6,501 bases of DNA from an uncultured Actinomycetes bacterium (lineage in GTDB: Bacteria; Actinomycetota; Actinomycetes; S36-B12), in assembly GCA_913061025.1 (NCBI GenBank), contig CAJXUJ010000075.1, forward strand, positions 1 through 6,501. Reading direction: 5' to 3'. The notes beneath the pieces were generated by a model. That model was not told the origin of the DNA, made no database searches, and worked only from the letters and a program-made list of their open reading frames with translations. This document shows positions 1-6,190 of the stretch, in pieces (the first letter of the stretch is position 1; the number at the start of each line of letters is the position of its first letter). Both the position numbers and the translations under genes were made by a program.

Positions 1-2
1 TA

Positions 3-173
3 GGCATGTATGTCAGTTACTACGCGGACGTACCTTCAGGAACCATGATCGTTCTCGTGGGTGCAGCGATATTCCTCGTGGTCTTCGCCTTCGCGGGTCG
101 GGCCAGGCGTCGCAGGTCTGCCGGCCTCGACTCGCACGTAGAGCCGGTACCCGCGTCCGCCTCGCTTCGATAA
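3..173 (+). CDS. ABC-3 family metal (Zn/Mn type) ABC transporter permease, C-terminal fragment
   Basis: Reading frame 3 is open from the left edge to a TAA at 171-173 and gives the last 56 residues of a protein that begins outside the window. The visible part opens with GMYVSYYADVPSG followed by MIVLVGAAIFLVVFAF, a hydrophobic segment at about residues 14-30 of the fragment, then an arginine-rich cytosolic tail (GRARRRRS). A short Ser-Tyr-Tyr, Asp, Pro-Ser-Gly motif followed by a last membrane helix is the usual C-terminal end of the ABC-3 permeases (ZnuB/MntB/TroB type). These form the membrane channel for zinc or manganese uptake with an ATPase and a solute-binding lipoprotein. The family call rests only on this tail. 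The metal cannot be told, and partner genes would lie to the left of the window. Confidence 0.78.
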   Translation, partial: GMYVSYYADVPSGTMIVLVGAAIFLVVFAFAGRARRRRSAGLDSHVEPVPASASLR

Positions 174-243
174 ATGGCGAGTAAGTCCACCTCGGTAGAG
201 GCGTAGGGATCGGCGTCGTAGGCTGAAGCCGCACACTTCCGGT

Positions 244-250
244 GAGAGGG
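244..250 (+). promoter_or_regulatory. Ribosome binding site for the DUF3618 gene
   Basis: GAGAGGG lies 6 bases before the ATG at 257. It decides the start: the in-frame GTG at 242 overlaps this purine run and would leave it inside the coding region. Confidence 0.65.
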
Positions 251-256
251 ACCCTG

Positions 257-520
257 ATGGCTGACCCAGCGCCCACACAACCGTCGTCACTCGTCGACAT
301 GCAGACGAATGTCGCAGCGGCCCGCGAGGAATTGGTTGCTTCCCTCGTGAGTCTGAAGTCCGAGACCACACCGGCCGCGCTCGCGCAGCGGGGCCTCGGC
401 GCGGCCAAGGGCTGGTTCACCGATGAGTACGGAGGCATCCGTCCCGATCGCGTGGCCATCGTCGGTGCCGTCGTGGTCGGGTACGTGGCGATCAAGCTGA
501 TCGGGCGGAAGCTTCGTTGA
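257..520 (+). CDS. DUF3618 family small membrane protein
   Basis: The product is an 87-residue protein. Residues 1-12 are Pro/Ser/Thr-rich. Residues about 13-36 form an amphipathic helix (VDMQTNVAAAREELVASLVSL) of the DUF3618 type, whose usual signature is an R-E-E-L helix of this kind. A linker containing WFTDEYGG follows, and a single membrane helix at about residues 66-83 (VAIVGAVVVGYVAIKLI) ends in a basic GRKLR tail. This predicts a protein anchored near its C-terminus with a short basic end. The molecular function of DUF3618 is not known; family members are common in actinobacteria. The stop TGA overlaps the start of the GroES-like gene by 4 bases, so the two are probably translated together. 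I chose the ATG at 257 over the upstream GTG at 242 because of the ribosome binding site. Confidence 0.85.
   Translation: MADPAPTQPSSLVDMQTNVAAAREELVASLVSLKSETTPAALAQRGLGAAKGWFTDEYGGIRPDRVAIVGAVVVGYVAIKLIGRKLR
504..511 (+). promoter_or_regulatory. Ribosome binding site for the GroES-like gene
   Basis: GGCGGAAG, inside the last codons of the DUF3618 gene, lies 5 bases before the TTG at 517. It supports this unusual start. No other in-frame initiator lies between it and the conserved domain. Confidence 0.5.
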
Positions 521-897
521 CCACTACGCATGATGCGGGAAGTGCCTCACCCTCCATCCCCGACACCCGTCCGGGACTCGACGGTTCGGTTCCCATCAAA
601 CTCCTGCACGACCGCGTTCTCGTTCGCGAGGGTGGAGAGGACGGCGAGCGTCGCTCAAGCGGTGGAATCGTGATTCCCGCGACCGCCCAAGTGGGACGGC
701 GTCTGAGTTGGGCAAAGGTCGTCGCCGTCGGTCCGAACGTGCGTAGCGTGGAGGTCGGAGACTCGGTGCTCTTTGAGCCCGAGGATCGCGGCACCGTGGA
801 ACTTCAGGGGATCGACTACGTCCTGCTTCGCGAACGCGACCTGCACGCCGTTGCCGCAGGTCGTCACGCAACAGCCGGTACCGGGCTGTATCTGTAG
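517..897 (+). CDS. GroES-like chaperonin (Cpn10 family) paralogue
   Basis: The product is 126 residues against about 95-100 for canonical GroES. The core starts at about residue 26 with PIKLLHDRVLVRE, the first GroES strand. A mobile-loop region follows (about 39-56, GEDGERRSSGGIVIPATA) that keeps the hydrophobic IVI tripeptide (51-53), which in GroES contacts GroEL. Next come VVAVG (68-72), VGDSVLFEP (80-88) and the closing YVLLRERDLHAV (101-112). The stretch between VVAVG and VGD is only seven residues (PNVRSVE), so the roof beta-hairpin of GroES appears to be missing. The protein also has a polar N-terminal extension of about 25 residues and a 14-residue tail ending GTGLYL. From memory, similar GroES-like proteins ending GLYL occur in other actinobacteria. 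It is probably a diverged co-chaperonin rather than the housekeeping groES: no groEL is adjacent, and its partner is the DUF3618 gene it overlaps (TTGA, 517-520). Confidence 0.88.
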   Translation: MTTTHDAGSASPSIPDTRPGLDGSVPIKLLHDRVLVREGGEDGERRSSGGIVIPATAQVGRRLSWAKVVAVGPNVRSVEVGDSVLFEPEDRGTVELQGIDYVLLRERDLHAVAAGRHATAGTGLYL

Positions 898-899
898 CG

Positions 900-1781
900 A
901 TGTCTTTCTCTGAACGACCAGTTCTCGTAGGTGGCACGGGTCGCAGCGGCTCGACCATCGTCGGTCACCTTCTCGACCATCATCCGGAACTCACGTTGAC
1001 CCGACCGATGGAAGTGCGGTTCATCACGGGAAACGATGGCATCGCCGATGCCCTGGCGGTGGCCACCCGCAAACCCGGGAGCCCGAAGGCCGAAGCTGCC
1101 GCTCGGCTCGCTGTCTCACGCATTCTCGAGCGCTGGTTCGAGCGCGCTCCGAATGTGGGACTACACACGTCCATGACTCGAGACGAAGTCAGCGAATTGT
1201 GCGAGGTGTATCTCGAGCAAACACAGACCGATCCTTTGGCGGCCGCTCGATCGATTACCCACGCCATCATGGCCAAGGTTGCGGGGGCCCTTCAGGCTGA
1301 GCGGTGGGTGGACACCACTCCTGCCAATGCGCGCAAGGCTGATCGAGTTGAGCCGATCTATCCCGAATCGATGGTGATCATCGTGAATCGTGATGGTCGA
1401 GATGTCGCCGCATCATTCGTGCATCAAACATTCGGCCCCGATGACGTCTTCGTCGCCCTCGATCAGTGGGAGCAGCGGATGCTGCGAATCCATCAGGCGG
1501 TAGCAAACTCTCGTCCCGAACGCATCGTACAGGTGGACCTCGTCGACCTCGTTCGGACTGCCCGTGAGGAGACGGTCTCCCGCATCTGCGCGGCAATCGA
1601 CGTTCCTGTTGATTCCCAGATGCTGGAGTGGTTCGACGAGAACGTAACGGCCGATGGTGCCCACGGCGGACGCTGGCGGCGAGACTTCGACGCCGATCTC
1701 GTGGCGCAGATCGACGACGCATACCTCGCCATGTGTGAGCGTCTCGTGGCCGCGGGCGTTTCGATACCTCCGGGGGAGTAA
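900..1781 (+). CDS. PAPS-dependent sulfotransferase family protein
   Basis: This 293-residue protein is likely to transfer sulfate from PAPS to a hydroxyl or amine. The N-terminus carries the P-loop-like 5'-phosphosulfate loop GGTGRSGST (11-19) followed by a helix, VGHLLDHHPEL. WVDTTP (136-141) matches the substrate-side motif of the family. The 3'-phosphate binding signature is VNRDGRDVAASF (162-173), with Arg164 and Ser172 at the usual spacing of eight. A C-terminal RWRRD (258-262) resembles the basic segment that contacts PAPS. No signal peptide or membrane helix is seen, so it is probably cytosolic. Length fits bacterial sulfotransferases. The ATG starts 2 bases after the GroES-like stop with no clear ribosome binding site, suggesting translational coupling. 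The acceptor cannot be read from the sequence. The next two oxidoreductase genes suggest a small-molecule or lipid acceptor rather than protein, but this is inference. Confidence 0.88.
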   Translation: MSFSERPVLVGGTGRSGSTIVGHLLDHHPELTLTRPMEVRFITGNDGIADALAVATRKPGSPKAEAAARLAVSRILERWFERAPNVGLHTSMTRDEVSELCEVYLEQTQTDPLAAARSITHAIMAKVAGALQAERWVDTTPANARKADRVEPIYPESMVIIVNRDGRDVAASFVHQTFGPDDVFVALDQWEQRMLRIHQAVANSRPERIVQVDLVDLVRTAREETVSRICAAIDVPVDSQMLEWFDENVTADGAHGGRWRRDFDADLVAQIDDAYLAMCERLVAAGVSIPPGE

Positions 1782-1790
1782 CAGGCCACG

Positions 1791-3359
1791 GTGATCCGGC
1801 ATGATCACCGAGTGATCGATTGCATTGTCATTGGCGCCGGACACAACGGACTCGTGACGGCCGCCTACCTCGCTCGAGCCGGCCATTCCGTTCTCGTCCT
1901 CGAGGCCAGCGATCGGATCGGTGGCGCCGCCATATCGGCAGAGGTCTTTCCCGGCATGGGTGCGCGCCTGAGCAAGTACTCCTACCTCGTATCGCTGCTA
2001 CCGCCGTCCATTGCCGAGGACCTGGAGATCAGCGTTCCGCTAGCTCGACGCCGCGTCGCCTCCTACACCCCCGACCCGTCTGACCCGAGTCGCGGACTTC
2101 TCGTTCCCTCAGGTGATGCTGATGGTCTTGCAGCCAGGATCGAAGCGTTCACCGGATCGGCGGAGCAAGCTCAAGCATGGCAAGCCTTCTACGCGCGCAC
2201 TGAGGCTGTGGCCGAAGTGCTCTTTCCGTCGCTTACTCAACCGTTGGCATCCCGAGATGACGTGAAAGCGCAACTCGACGAATCCGATTGGCACGATTTC
2301 GTGGAGCGTCCGCTGGGTGAGGTATTGGAAAGGACCTTCGACGACGACGTCATCCGCGGTGTGGTGCTCACTGACGGATTGATCGGGACTTTCGCCGATG
2401 CCCACGACGCCTCACTCCATCAGAACATCTGTTTTCTCTACCACGTGATAGGTCAGGGAACCGGCCAGTGGGATGTTCCCGTGGGTGGCATGGGTGCGAT
2501 CACGGCCCAACTCGCTGACCGAGTGCGTGCGGCAGGGGGAGAAATCCGCACCGGAGCGGAAGTAGTGGCGATCGATGATGACGGCACCTGTGTGCATGTG
2601 ACCGTTCGTGAGGGTGACGAAGAAACGACCCATACCGCTTCGACTCTCGCTGCGAATTGTGCACCTGCGGTACTCGATCGCTTGCGAGGACGGCAGTCCG
2701 AATCCATCGAGGTGCTGGATGCGGGTGCGCAGGTGAAGGTCAACATGTTGTTGTCCCGGCTTCCCCGTCTTCGCGATGAGTCCGTCGATCCCCGAGATGC
2801 CTTCAGCGGCACCTTCCACATCAACGAGGGGTACGCACAACTGGCCGAGGCGTATCGAGCTGCCGAGGCTGGTGCACTGCCGTCGCCGCTGCCCGCTGAG
2901 ATCTATTGTCACAGCCTGAGTGATCCGAGCATTCTGTCCGAGGAGCTTCGAGCCGCAGGAGTGCAGACCTTGACGCTCTTCGGACTTCACGTCCCACACG
3001 CACTCTTTGCCAGCGGGCAGTACACGAGAGAAGACGTACTGGCAGCAGTGCAGGCGACCTTGGATTCGGTCCTCGTGGAACCGATCGCCGATTGCCTCAT
3101 GCGAGATGCGAACGGTGAGTTGTGCATCGAGATCAACACGACGAGCGATCTGGAGCGGGATCTGCGAATTCCGACAGGCAACATCTTCCACACGCCGTTG
3201 TCGTGGCCGTGGGCGGAGTCCGAAGACGACGTGGGCACGTGGGGAGTGGAAACGGACTCTCCGCGAATAGTGATCTGTGGGAGTGGTGCTGCGCGTGGCG
3301 GAGGTGTTTCCGGGATACCGGGTCACAACGCGGCGAGGTACCTCACTAGCGTTCTCTAA
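1791..3359 (+). CDS. FAD-dependent oxidoreductase, PYROXD2/CrtI (phytoene dehydrogenase-like) family
   Basis: The product is 522 residues from the GTG at 1791. The Rossmann FAD motif begins at once: CIVIGAGHNGLVTAAYLARAG (11-31), Glu38 at the end of the second strand (VLVLEAS), and the DRIGGAA element (41-47). The second FAD contact is near the C-terminus, VICGSGAARGGGVSGIPG (494-511), followed by HNAARYL. GAGHNG plus GGGVSG-PG is the pattern of the PYROXD2-like branch of flavin amine oxidase/phytoene desaturase relatives, and the length is typical (about 520-530). Members oxidise or isomerise hydrophobic substrates such as carotenoid precursors, but most bacterial PYROXD2-like proteins have no known substrate. 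An alternative start, GTG at 1812, would give a 515-residue protein beginning just before the FAD strand and is equally plausible. The gene begins 9 bases after the sulfotransferase stop and is probably in the same transcript. No secretion signal is seen. Confidence 0.9.
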   Translation: MIRHDHRVIDCIVIGAGHNGLVTAAYLARAGHSVLVLEASDRIGGAAISAEVFPGMGARLSKYSYLVSLLPPSIAEDLEISVPLARRRVASYTPDPSDPSRGLLVPSGDADGLAARIEAFTGSAEQAQAWQAFYARTEAVAEVLFPSLTQPLASRDDVKAQLDESDWHDFVERPLGEVLERTFDDDVIRGVVLTDGLIGTFADAHDASLHQNICFLYHVIGQGTGQWDVPVGGMGAITAQLADRVRAAGGEIRTGAEVVAIDDDGTCVHVTVREGDEETTHTASTLAANCAPAVLDRLRGRQSESIEVLDAGAQVKVNMLLSRLPRLRDESVDPRDAFSGTFHINEGYAQLAEAYRAAEAGALPSPLPAEIYCHSLSDPSILSEELRAAGVQTLTLFGLHVPHALFASGQYTREDVLAAVQATLDSVLVEPIADCLMRDANGELCIEINTTSDLERDLRIPTGNIFHTPLSWPWAESEDDVGTWGVETDSPRIVICGSGAARGGGVSGIPGHNAARYLTSVL

Positions 3360-3380
3360 ACACCGAAGCCCACGCGAGAT

Positions 3381-3384
3381 GAGG
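3381..3384 (+). promoter_or_regulatory. Ribosome binding site for the SDR gene
   Basis: GAGG lies 6 bases before the ATG at 3391, within the 31-base gap after the oxidoreductase stop. It fixes the start of the dehydrogenase gene and lets it be translated independently of the gene before it. Confidence 0.65.
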
Positions 3385-3390
3385 TAGATC

Positions 3391-4185
3391 ATGACCGCAC
3401 TGACACCCGATCTGATGGCCGGCAAGGTCGTTCTCGTGGTGGGAGGTACCCAAGGGCTGGGTTCCCATATCGCCCGGCGGGCTGCGGAATCCGGTGCGGA
3501 GGCGGTTGTCATCAGTGGTCGCAACGCCGAGAAAGGCCGCACAGTCGCGGATGAGTTAACCGCTCTGGGCACTAAGGGCGCGTACGTGCAAGCAGACATC
3601 AGCGATCCCCAGGCGGCTCTTGACCTGGTCGAAAAGGTCGTATCCACCTTCGGCCGGGTGGACTGCGTTGCGAACGTCGCTGCGACAACGAGCCGCGGAA
3701 GCCTCGTCGACACCACTCCCGAACGCTTCGACGAGCACATGAACATCAACCTGCGCGGTCCCTTCTTCGTCATGCAGGGTGCGGTCAAGGACATGCAGCG
3801 TCGCTCCGCTCCAGGAACGATCGTGAACATCATGAGCATCGCCTCGCACGGTGGGCAGTCCTTCCTCGCGCCCTACGTGGCGAGCAAGGCGGGACTTGGC
3901 GGTCTAACCAAGAACGCCGCCTATGCGCATCGGTTCGACAAGATCCGTATTAACGGTGTGAACATCGGGTGGACCATCACTGACGGTGAAGAGGTTGTCC
4001 AGCGCACAGCGCACGGCGCCACAGATGGCTGGCTTGAAGAGGCGAGCGCGAAGTTGCCAATGGGCAAGTTGGGTCAGCCCGATGAGATCGCTGACTTCAT
4101 CGTCTTCTTGATGTCCGACCGTTCAGGTGTGGTTACCGGCTCGATCATCGACTGGGACCAGATCGTGATCGGTGGTCACGACTAG
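3391..4185 (+). CDS. Short-chain dehydrogenase/reductase (classical SDR)
   Basis: The product is 264 residues, the normal length of a classical SDR, which reduces a carbonyl or oxidises an alcohol with NAD(P). The nucleotide-binding loop is VGGTQGLG (17-24), where Val replaces the usual first Thr. Arg44 in ISGRN, after the second strand, favours NADP(H). Asp69 in ADIS fits the adenine contact. The NNAG element is changed to ANVA (94-97). The catalytic tetrad is complete: Asn120 (INLRG), Ser149 (IMSIAS), Tyr162 and Lys166 (YVASK). The usual Pro-Gly after the sixth strand is Ile-Gly (VNIGWTIT, 190-197), followed by a substrate loop with HGATDGWLEEA. The end, VTGSIIDWDQ, matches the usual TG...D.G region in part. 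It is the last gene of the + run and follows the FAD oxidoreductase, so it may act on the same or a related metabolite. The substrate is unknown. Confidence 0.92.
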   Translation: MTALTPDLMAGKVVLVVGGTQGLGSHIARRAAESGAEAVVISGRNAEKGRTVADELTALGTKGAYVQADISDPQAALDLVEKVVSTFGRVDCVANVAATTSRGSLVDTTPERFDEHMNINLRGPFFVMQGAVKDMQRRSAPGTIVNIMSIASHGGQSFLAPYVASKAGLGGLTKNAAYAHRFDKIRINGVNIGWTITDGEEVVQRTAHGATDGWLEEASAKLPMGKLGQPDEIADFIVFLMSDRSGVVTGSIIDWDQIVIGGHD

Positions 4186-4193
4186 GCAAACGC

Positions 4194-5159
4194 TCAGGCG
4201 AGGTGCTCGTCGAGGAACGCGCCGACTCGCTTGATCGAGTTCGACCACGGCCCGTAGAAGTAGTGCCCGGCTCCCTTGTATTCAACGAGCTCGTTTTCGA
4301 CGCCTGCTTTGTCGAGAGCCCGCTGCGTCGCGCGAGCCCAAGAGATGTCGCAGGTGTCGTCGGCGGTTCCGTGGAAGGCCAGCACAGGTTCGGTGATCCG
4401 GAAGAAGTAGTTCCGTGACGACATGCGTTTCCACGCCTCCGGGTTGTCCTTGGGCTCCCCGTACTTCGCCAGGATGCGGTCACCGATGTCGTAGTTGTTG
4501 CGCTGCCAGCGGTTGAAGTTGTCCTCGGCGTCGCTGCTGACCGAGGCGTACGTGATGGCGGCATCGAAGACACCCGGCGCAATCGTCAGAGCCTGGTAAG
4601 CCACCCCGCCACCCATGGACCTACCGAGCAGTGCCACGCGATCTCCGTCGATCCACGGAATGTCCGAGTTCTTCAGTGCCAAGGCGGCGTTGATGACGTC
4701 TTCCGCGTAGCCCAATCGCATGTTGACGTCGTTACGCGGATCCTTATCGGAGCACGCGTGATTGCGGTAGTCCACGTGCAGGACCCCGTACCCATTGCGC
4801 GGCAGCCAATCCTGCTCGCGCCGGAATCCTTGGCCGTTCACGTAGACCTTCGGGTCGATGTAGCCGTGGGCGAGGACGACCATCGGGAAGGGGCCCTTGC
4901 CCTTTGGTTCGATCAACTGCCCGCAGATCTTGAGGTCACCGCTCTTGTAGGTGGCCCGGTAGCGCGTGTAGGCGGAGTTTTCTCCCAACTTCTTGCGGAT
5001 TTTGAGATTCCGACCGTCGTACTCCCGGGTCATGGCGATCGGGATAGAGGACGAGTTCACGTTCGAAGCAGATGCGGCCTGACTCTCGGCCGCTTGGGCG
5101 GCGGGGAGCAGAGTGAGGGATAGTGCAAGTGAACCGATGGCGGCAAGGGAACGGCGCAT
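4194..5159 (-). CDS. Secreted alpha/beta hydrolase (S9 peptidase/esterase-like)
   Basis: The product is 321 residues. It starts MRRSLAAIGSLALSLTLL, a Sec signal peptide with likely cleavage around AQA-AE (residues 21-25), so the enzyme is exported. The alpha/beta hydrolase core shows VVLAHGY (94-100, oxyanion region), VLHVDYRNHACSD (126-138), the nucleophile elbow LLGRSMGGG (177-185) with Ser181, the probable acid Asp267 in FHGTADDTC (262-270), and the probable catalytic His299 in KGAGHYFYG (295-303). The triad is therefore complete. Sequence style is closest to the dienelactone-hydrolase/prolyl-oligopeptidase-like catalytic domain without a beta-propeller. It could be a peptidase or a carbohydrate or lipid esterase. 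Three cysteines (79, 136, 270) remain in the mature part, so one disulfide is possible. It lies 14 bases after the DUF389 stop, only a weak ribosome binding site is visible, and it is probably the last gene of the xylA operon. Confidence 0.88.
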   Translation of the reverse strand: MRRSLAAIGSLALSLTLLPAAQAAESQAASASNVNSSSIPIAMTREYDGRNLKIRKKLGENSAYTRYRATYKSGDLKICGQLIEPKGKGPFPMVVLAHGYIDPKVYVNGQGFRREQDWLPRNGYGVLHVDYRNHACSDKDPRNDVNMRLGYAEDVINAALALKNSDIPWIDGDRVALLGRSMGGGVAYQALTIAPGVFDAAITYASVSSDAEDNFNRWQRNNYDIGDRILAKYGEPKDNPEAWKRMSSRNYFFRITEPVLAFHGTADDTCDISWARATQRALDKAGVENELVEYKGAGHYFYGPWSNSIKRVGAFLDEHLA

Positions 5160-5173
5160 ACTTCGAGGGTACG

Positions 5174-6190
5174 TCAGCTCTCAGGAGATGCAAGATCGAT
5201 GATTTTTGTCGACCCTGACACTGCCTCAACTTTGACCGTGGGGTGGAGATTGAAGAGGGGGGTGTAGGCCTCGCGGAACCCTGTTTGGTCGGGAAGAGTG
5301 CCATTGCCGAGGACCTGCACCACGTACTTGCCGCGCTGGAACTGGACGTCAATGAGCGAGTAGTCGGAGTCCTTGAGCCATGAGGTTGCTGCGGTCTGCA
5401 CTCGCTGCTGCTCAACGGCTCCAATCAGCGACCTCGCAGTGAAGGCGGCCAGAGCAATGATGAGGGCGCTCAAAATGATGGCGATAATGGCGATTGGTCG
5501 ACGCACCTTCTGGAGGTGATGGTCGCCTGTTCCTCGATAGCCGGCGATTGTGAAGACAATCAGGCCACAAATGACAATGGCGATTGCGTTGGCGAGGAAA
5601 AGGGTGAGCGCTCCGAATGCTGCGAGTACATCGCCTTCGGATAGCACAACTCCCGCGACAGCCAAGGGTGGTACGAGGCTAATGGCGATTGCTACACCGG
5701 GAAGTACACCACTCAGATCGCTACGGGCGACGGCGTACGCACCGACCGTGCCGGTGGCAACGGCCACGAAGAGGTCGAGGAGATTGGGCGCGGTCCGACT
5801 AGCAATCTGTGAGTTATTGATGGGGCTCAGCTGGTCGGGTACGAGCAAGGCGATGACGAATCCGATGACGACGACCGCTATCACCGCGAAGCCAAGAATG
5901 GCTGCCGACCGTCGTACCTGTCCGATGTGTGCCTGGACTATTGCCAGTCCGACGCCCTGAATCGGCCAAGCGAGTGGAGCCACGATCATCGCTCCGATGA
6001 CGGTTGCGGTTGAGTCGAGCAAGACTCCGCCGGTAGCGATGATCGCGGACAGGGTCAATAGAGCGCTGAACCGGAAGAGGCGATCGTTGCCGCTGTCGCG
6101 GGTGAGGAGATAGACCTGATCTTCGACGTCTCTGACGGGCGTTATCTTCTTTCCGTCGTCGAAGAGGAGACCGACGGGACTGAAAGTCAT
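5174..6190 (-). CDS. DUF389 family multi-pass membrane protein
   Basis: The product is 338 residues with about seven hydrophobic segments (roughly 39-57, 62-87, 95-118, 136-156, 160-181, 187-215 and 232-255). The DUF389 signatures are clear: ATVIGAMIVAPLAWPIQG (62-79), which in the family runs as IIGAMI-APLM-PI-G, and SGVLPGVAIAISLVPPLAV (160-178), followed by LFLANAIAIVICGLIVF. A short cytosolic N-terminus (1-35) comes before the membrane part. A soluble tail (about 256-338) with alternating beta-like stretches (VQFQRGKYVVQVLG, VKVEAVSG) ends it. The biochemical function of DUF389 is not established; a transport or membrane-stress role would be a guess. Its ATG overlaps the xylA stop (ATGA, 6187-6190), with a GGGAG ribosome binding site inside xylA, so it is coupled to sugar-isomerase expression. 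Confidence 0.88.
   Translation of the reverse strand: MTFSPVGLLFDDGKKITPVRDVEDQVYLLTRDSGNDRLFRFSALLTLSAIIATGGVLLDSTATVIGAMIVAPLAWPIQGVGLAIVQAHIGQVRRSAAILGFAVIAVVVIGFVIALLVPDQLSPINNSQIASRTAPNLLDLFVAVATGTVGAYAVARSDLSGVLPGVAIAISLVPPLAVAGVVLSEGDVLAAFGALTLFLANAIAIVICGLIVFTIAGYRGTGDHHLQKVRRPIAIIAIILSALIIALAAFTARSLIGAVEQQRVQTAATSWLKDSDYSLIDVQFQRGKYVVQVLGNGTLPDQTGFREAYTPLFNLHPTVKVEAVSGSTKIIDLASPES

Noticed and set aside
190..201. Small hairpin CCTC-GGTA-GAGG after the permease gene
   Set aside because: The stem is only four pairs and no T-run follows, so it is not supported as a terminator.
242..256. GTG at 242 as start of the DUF3618 gene
   Set aside because: It overlaps the purine-rich ribosome binding site of the ATG at 257 and adds five residues not expected for the family.
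174..256. Possible promoter in the 83-base gap before the DUF3618 gene
   Set aside because: A promoter is plausible here, but I could not find a convincing pair of -35 and -10 elements; TAGGGA near 204 alone is too weak.
2412..3839. A 475-codon open frame on the - strand, antisense to the FAD oxidoreductase and SDR genes
   Set aside because: It runs opposite two well-supported genes, crosses the gap between them, has no recognisable domain and is rich in Arg, Ser and Thr as expected for the complement of GC-rich codons.
5550..5960. A 136-codon open frame on the + strand
   Set aside because: It lies antisense to the membrane region of the DUF389 gene and its composition (Thr, Ala and Pro runs) is that of a shadow of hydrophobic codons.
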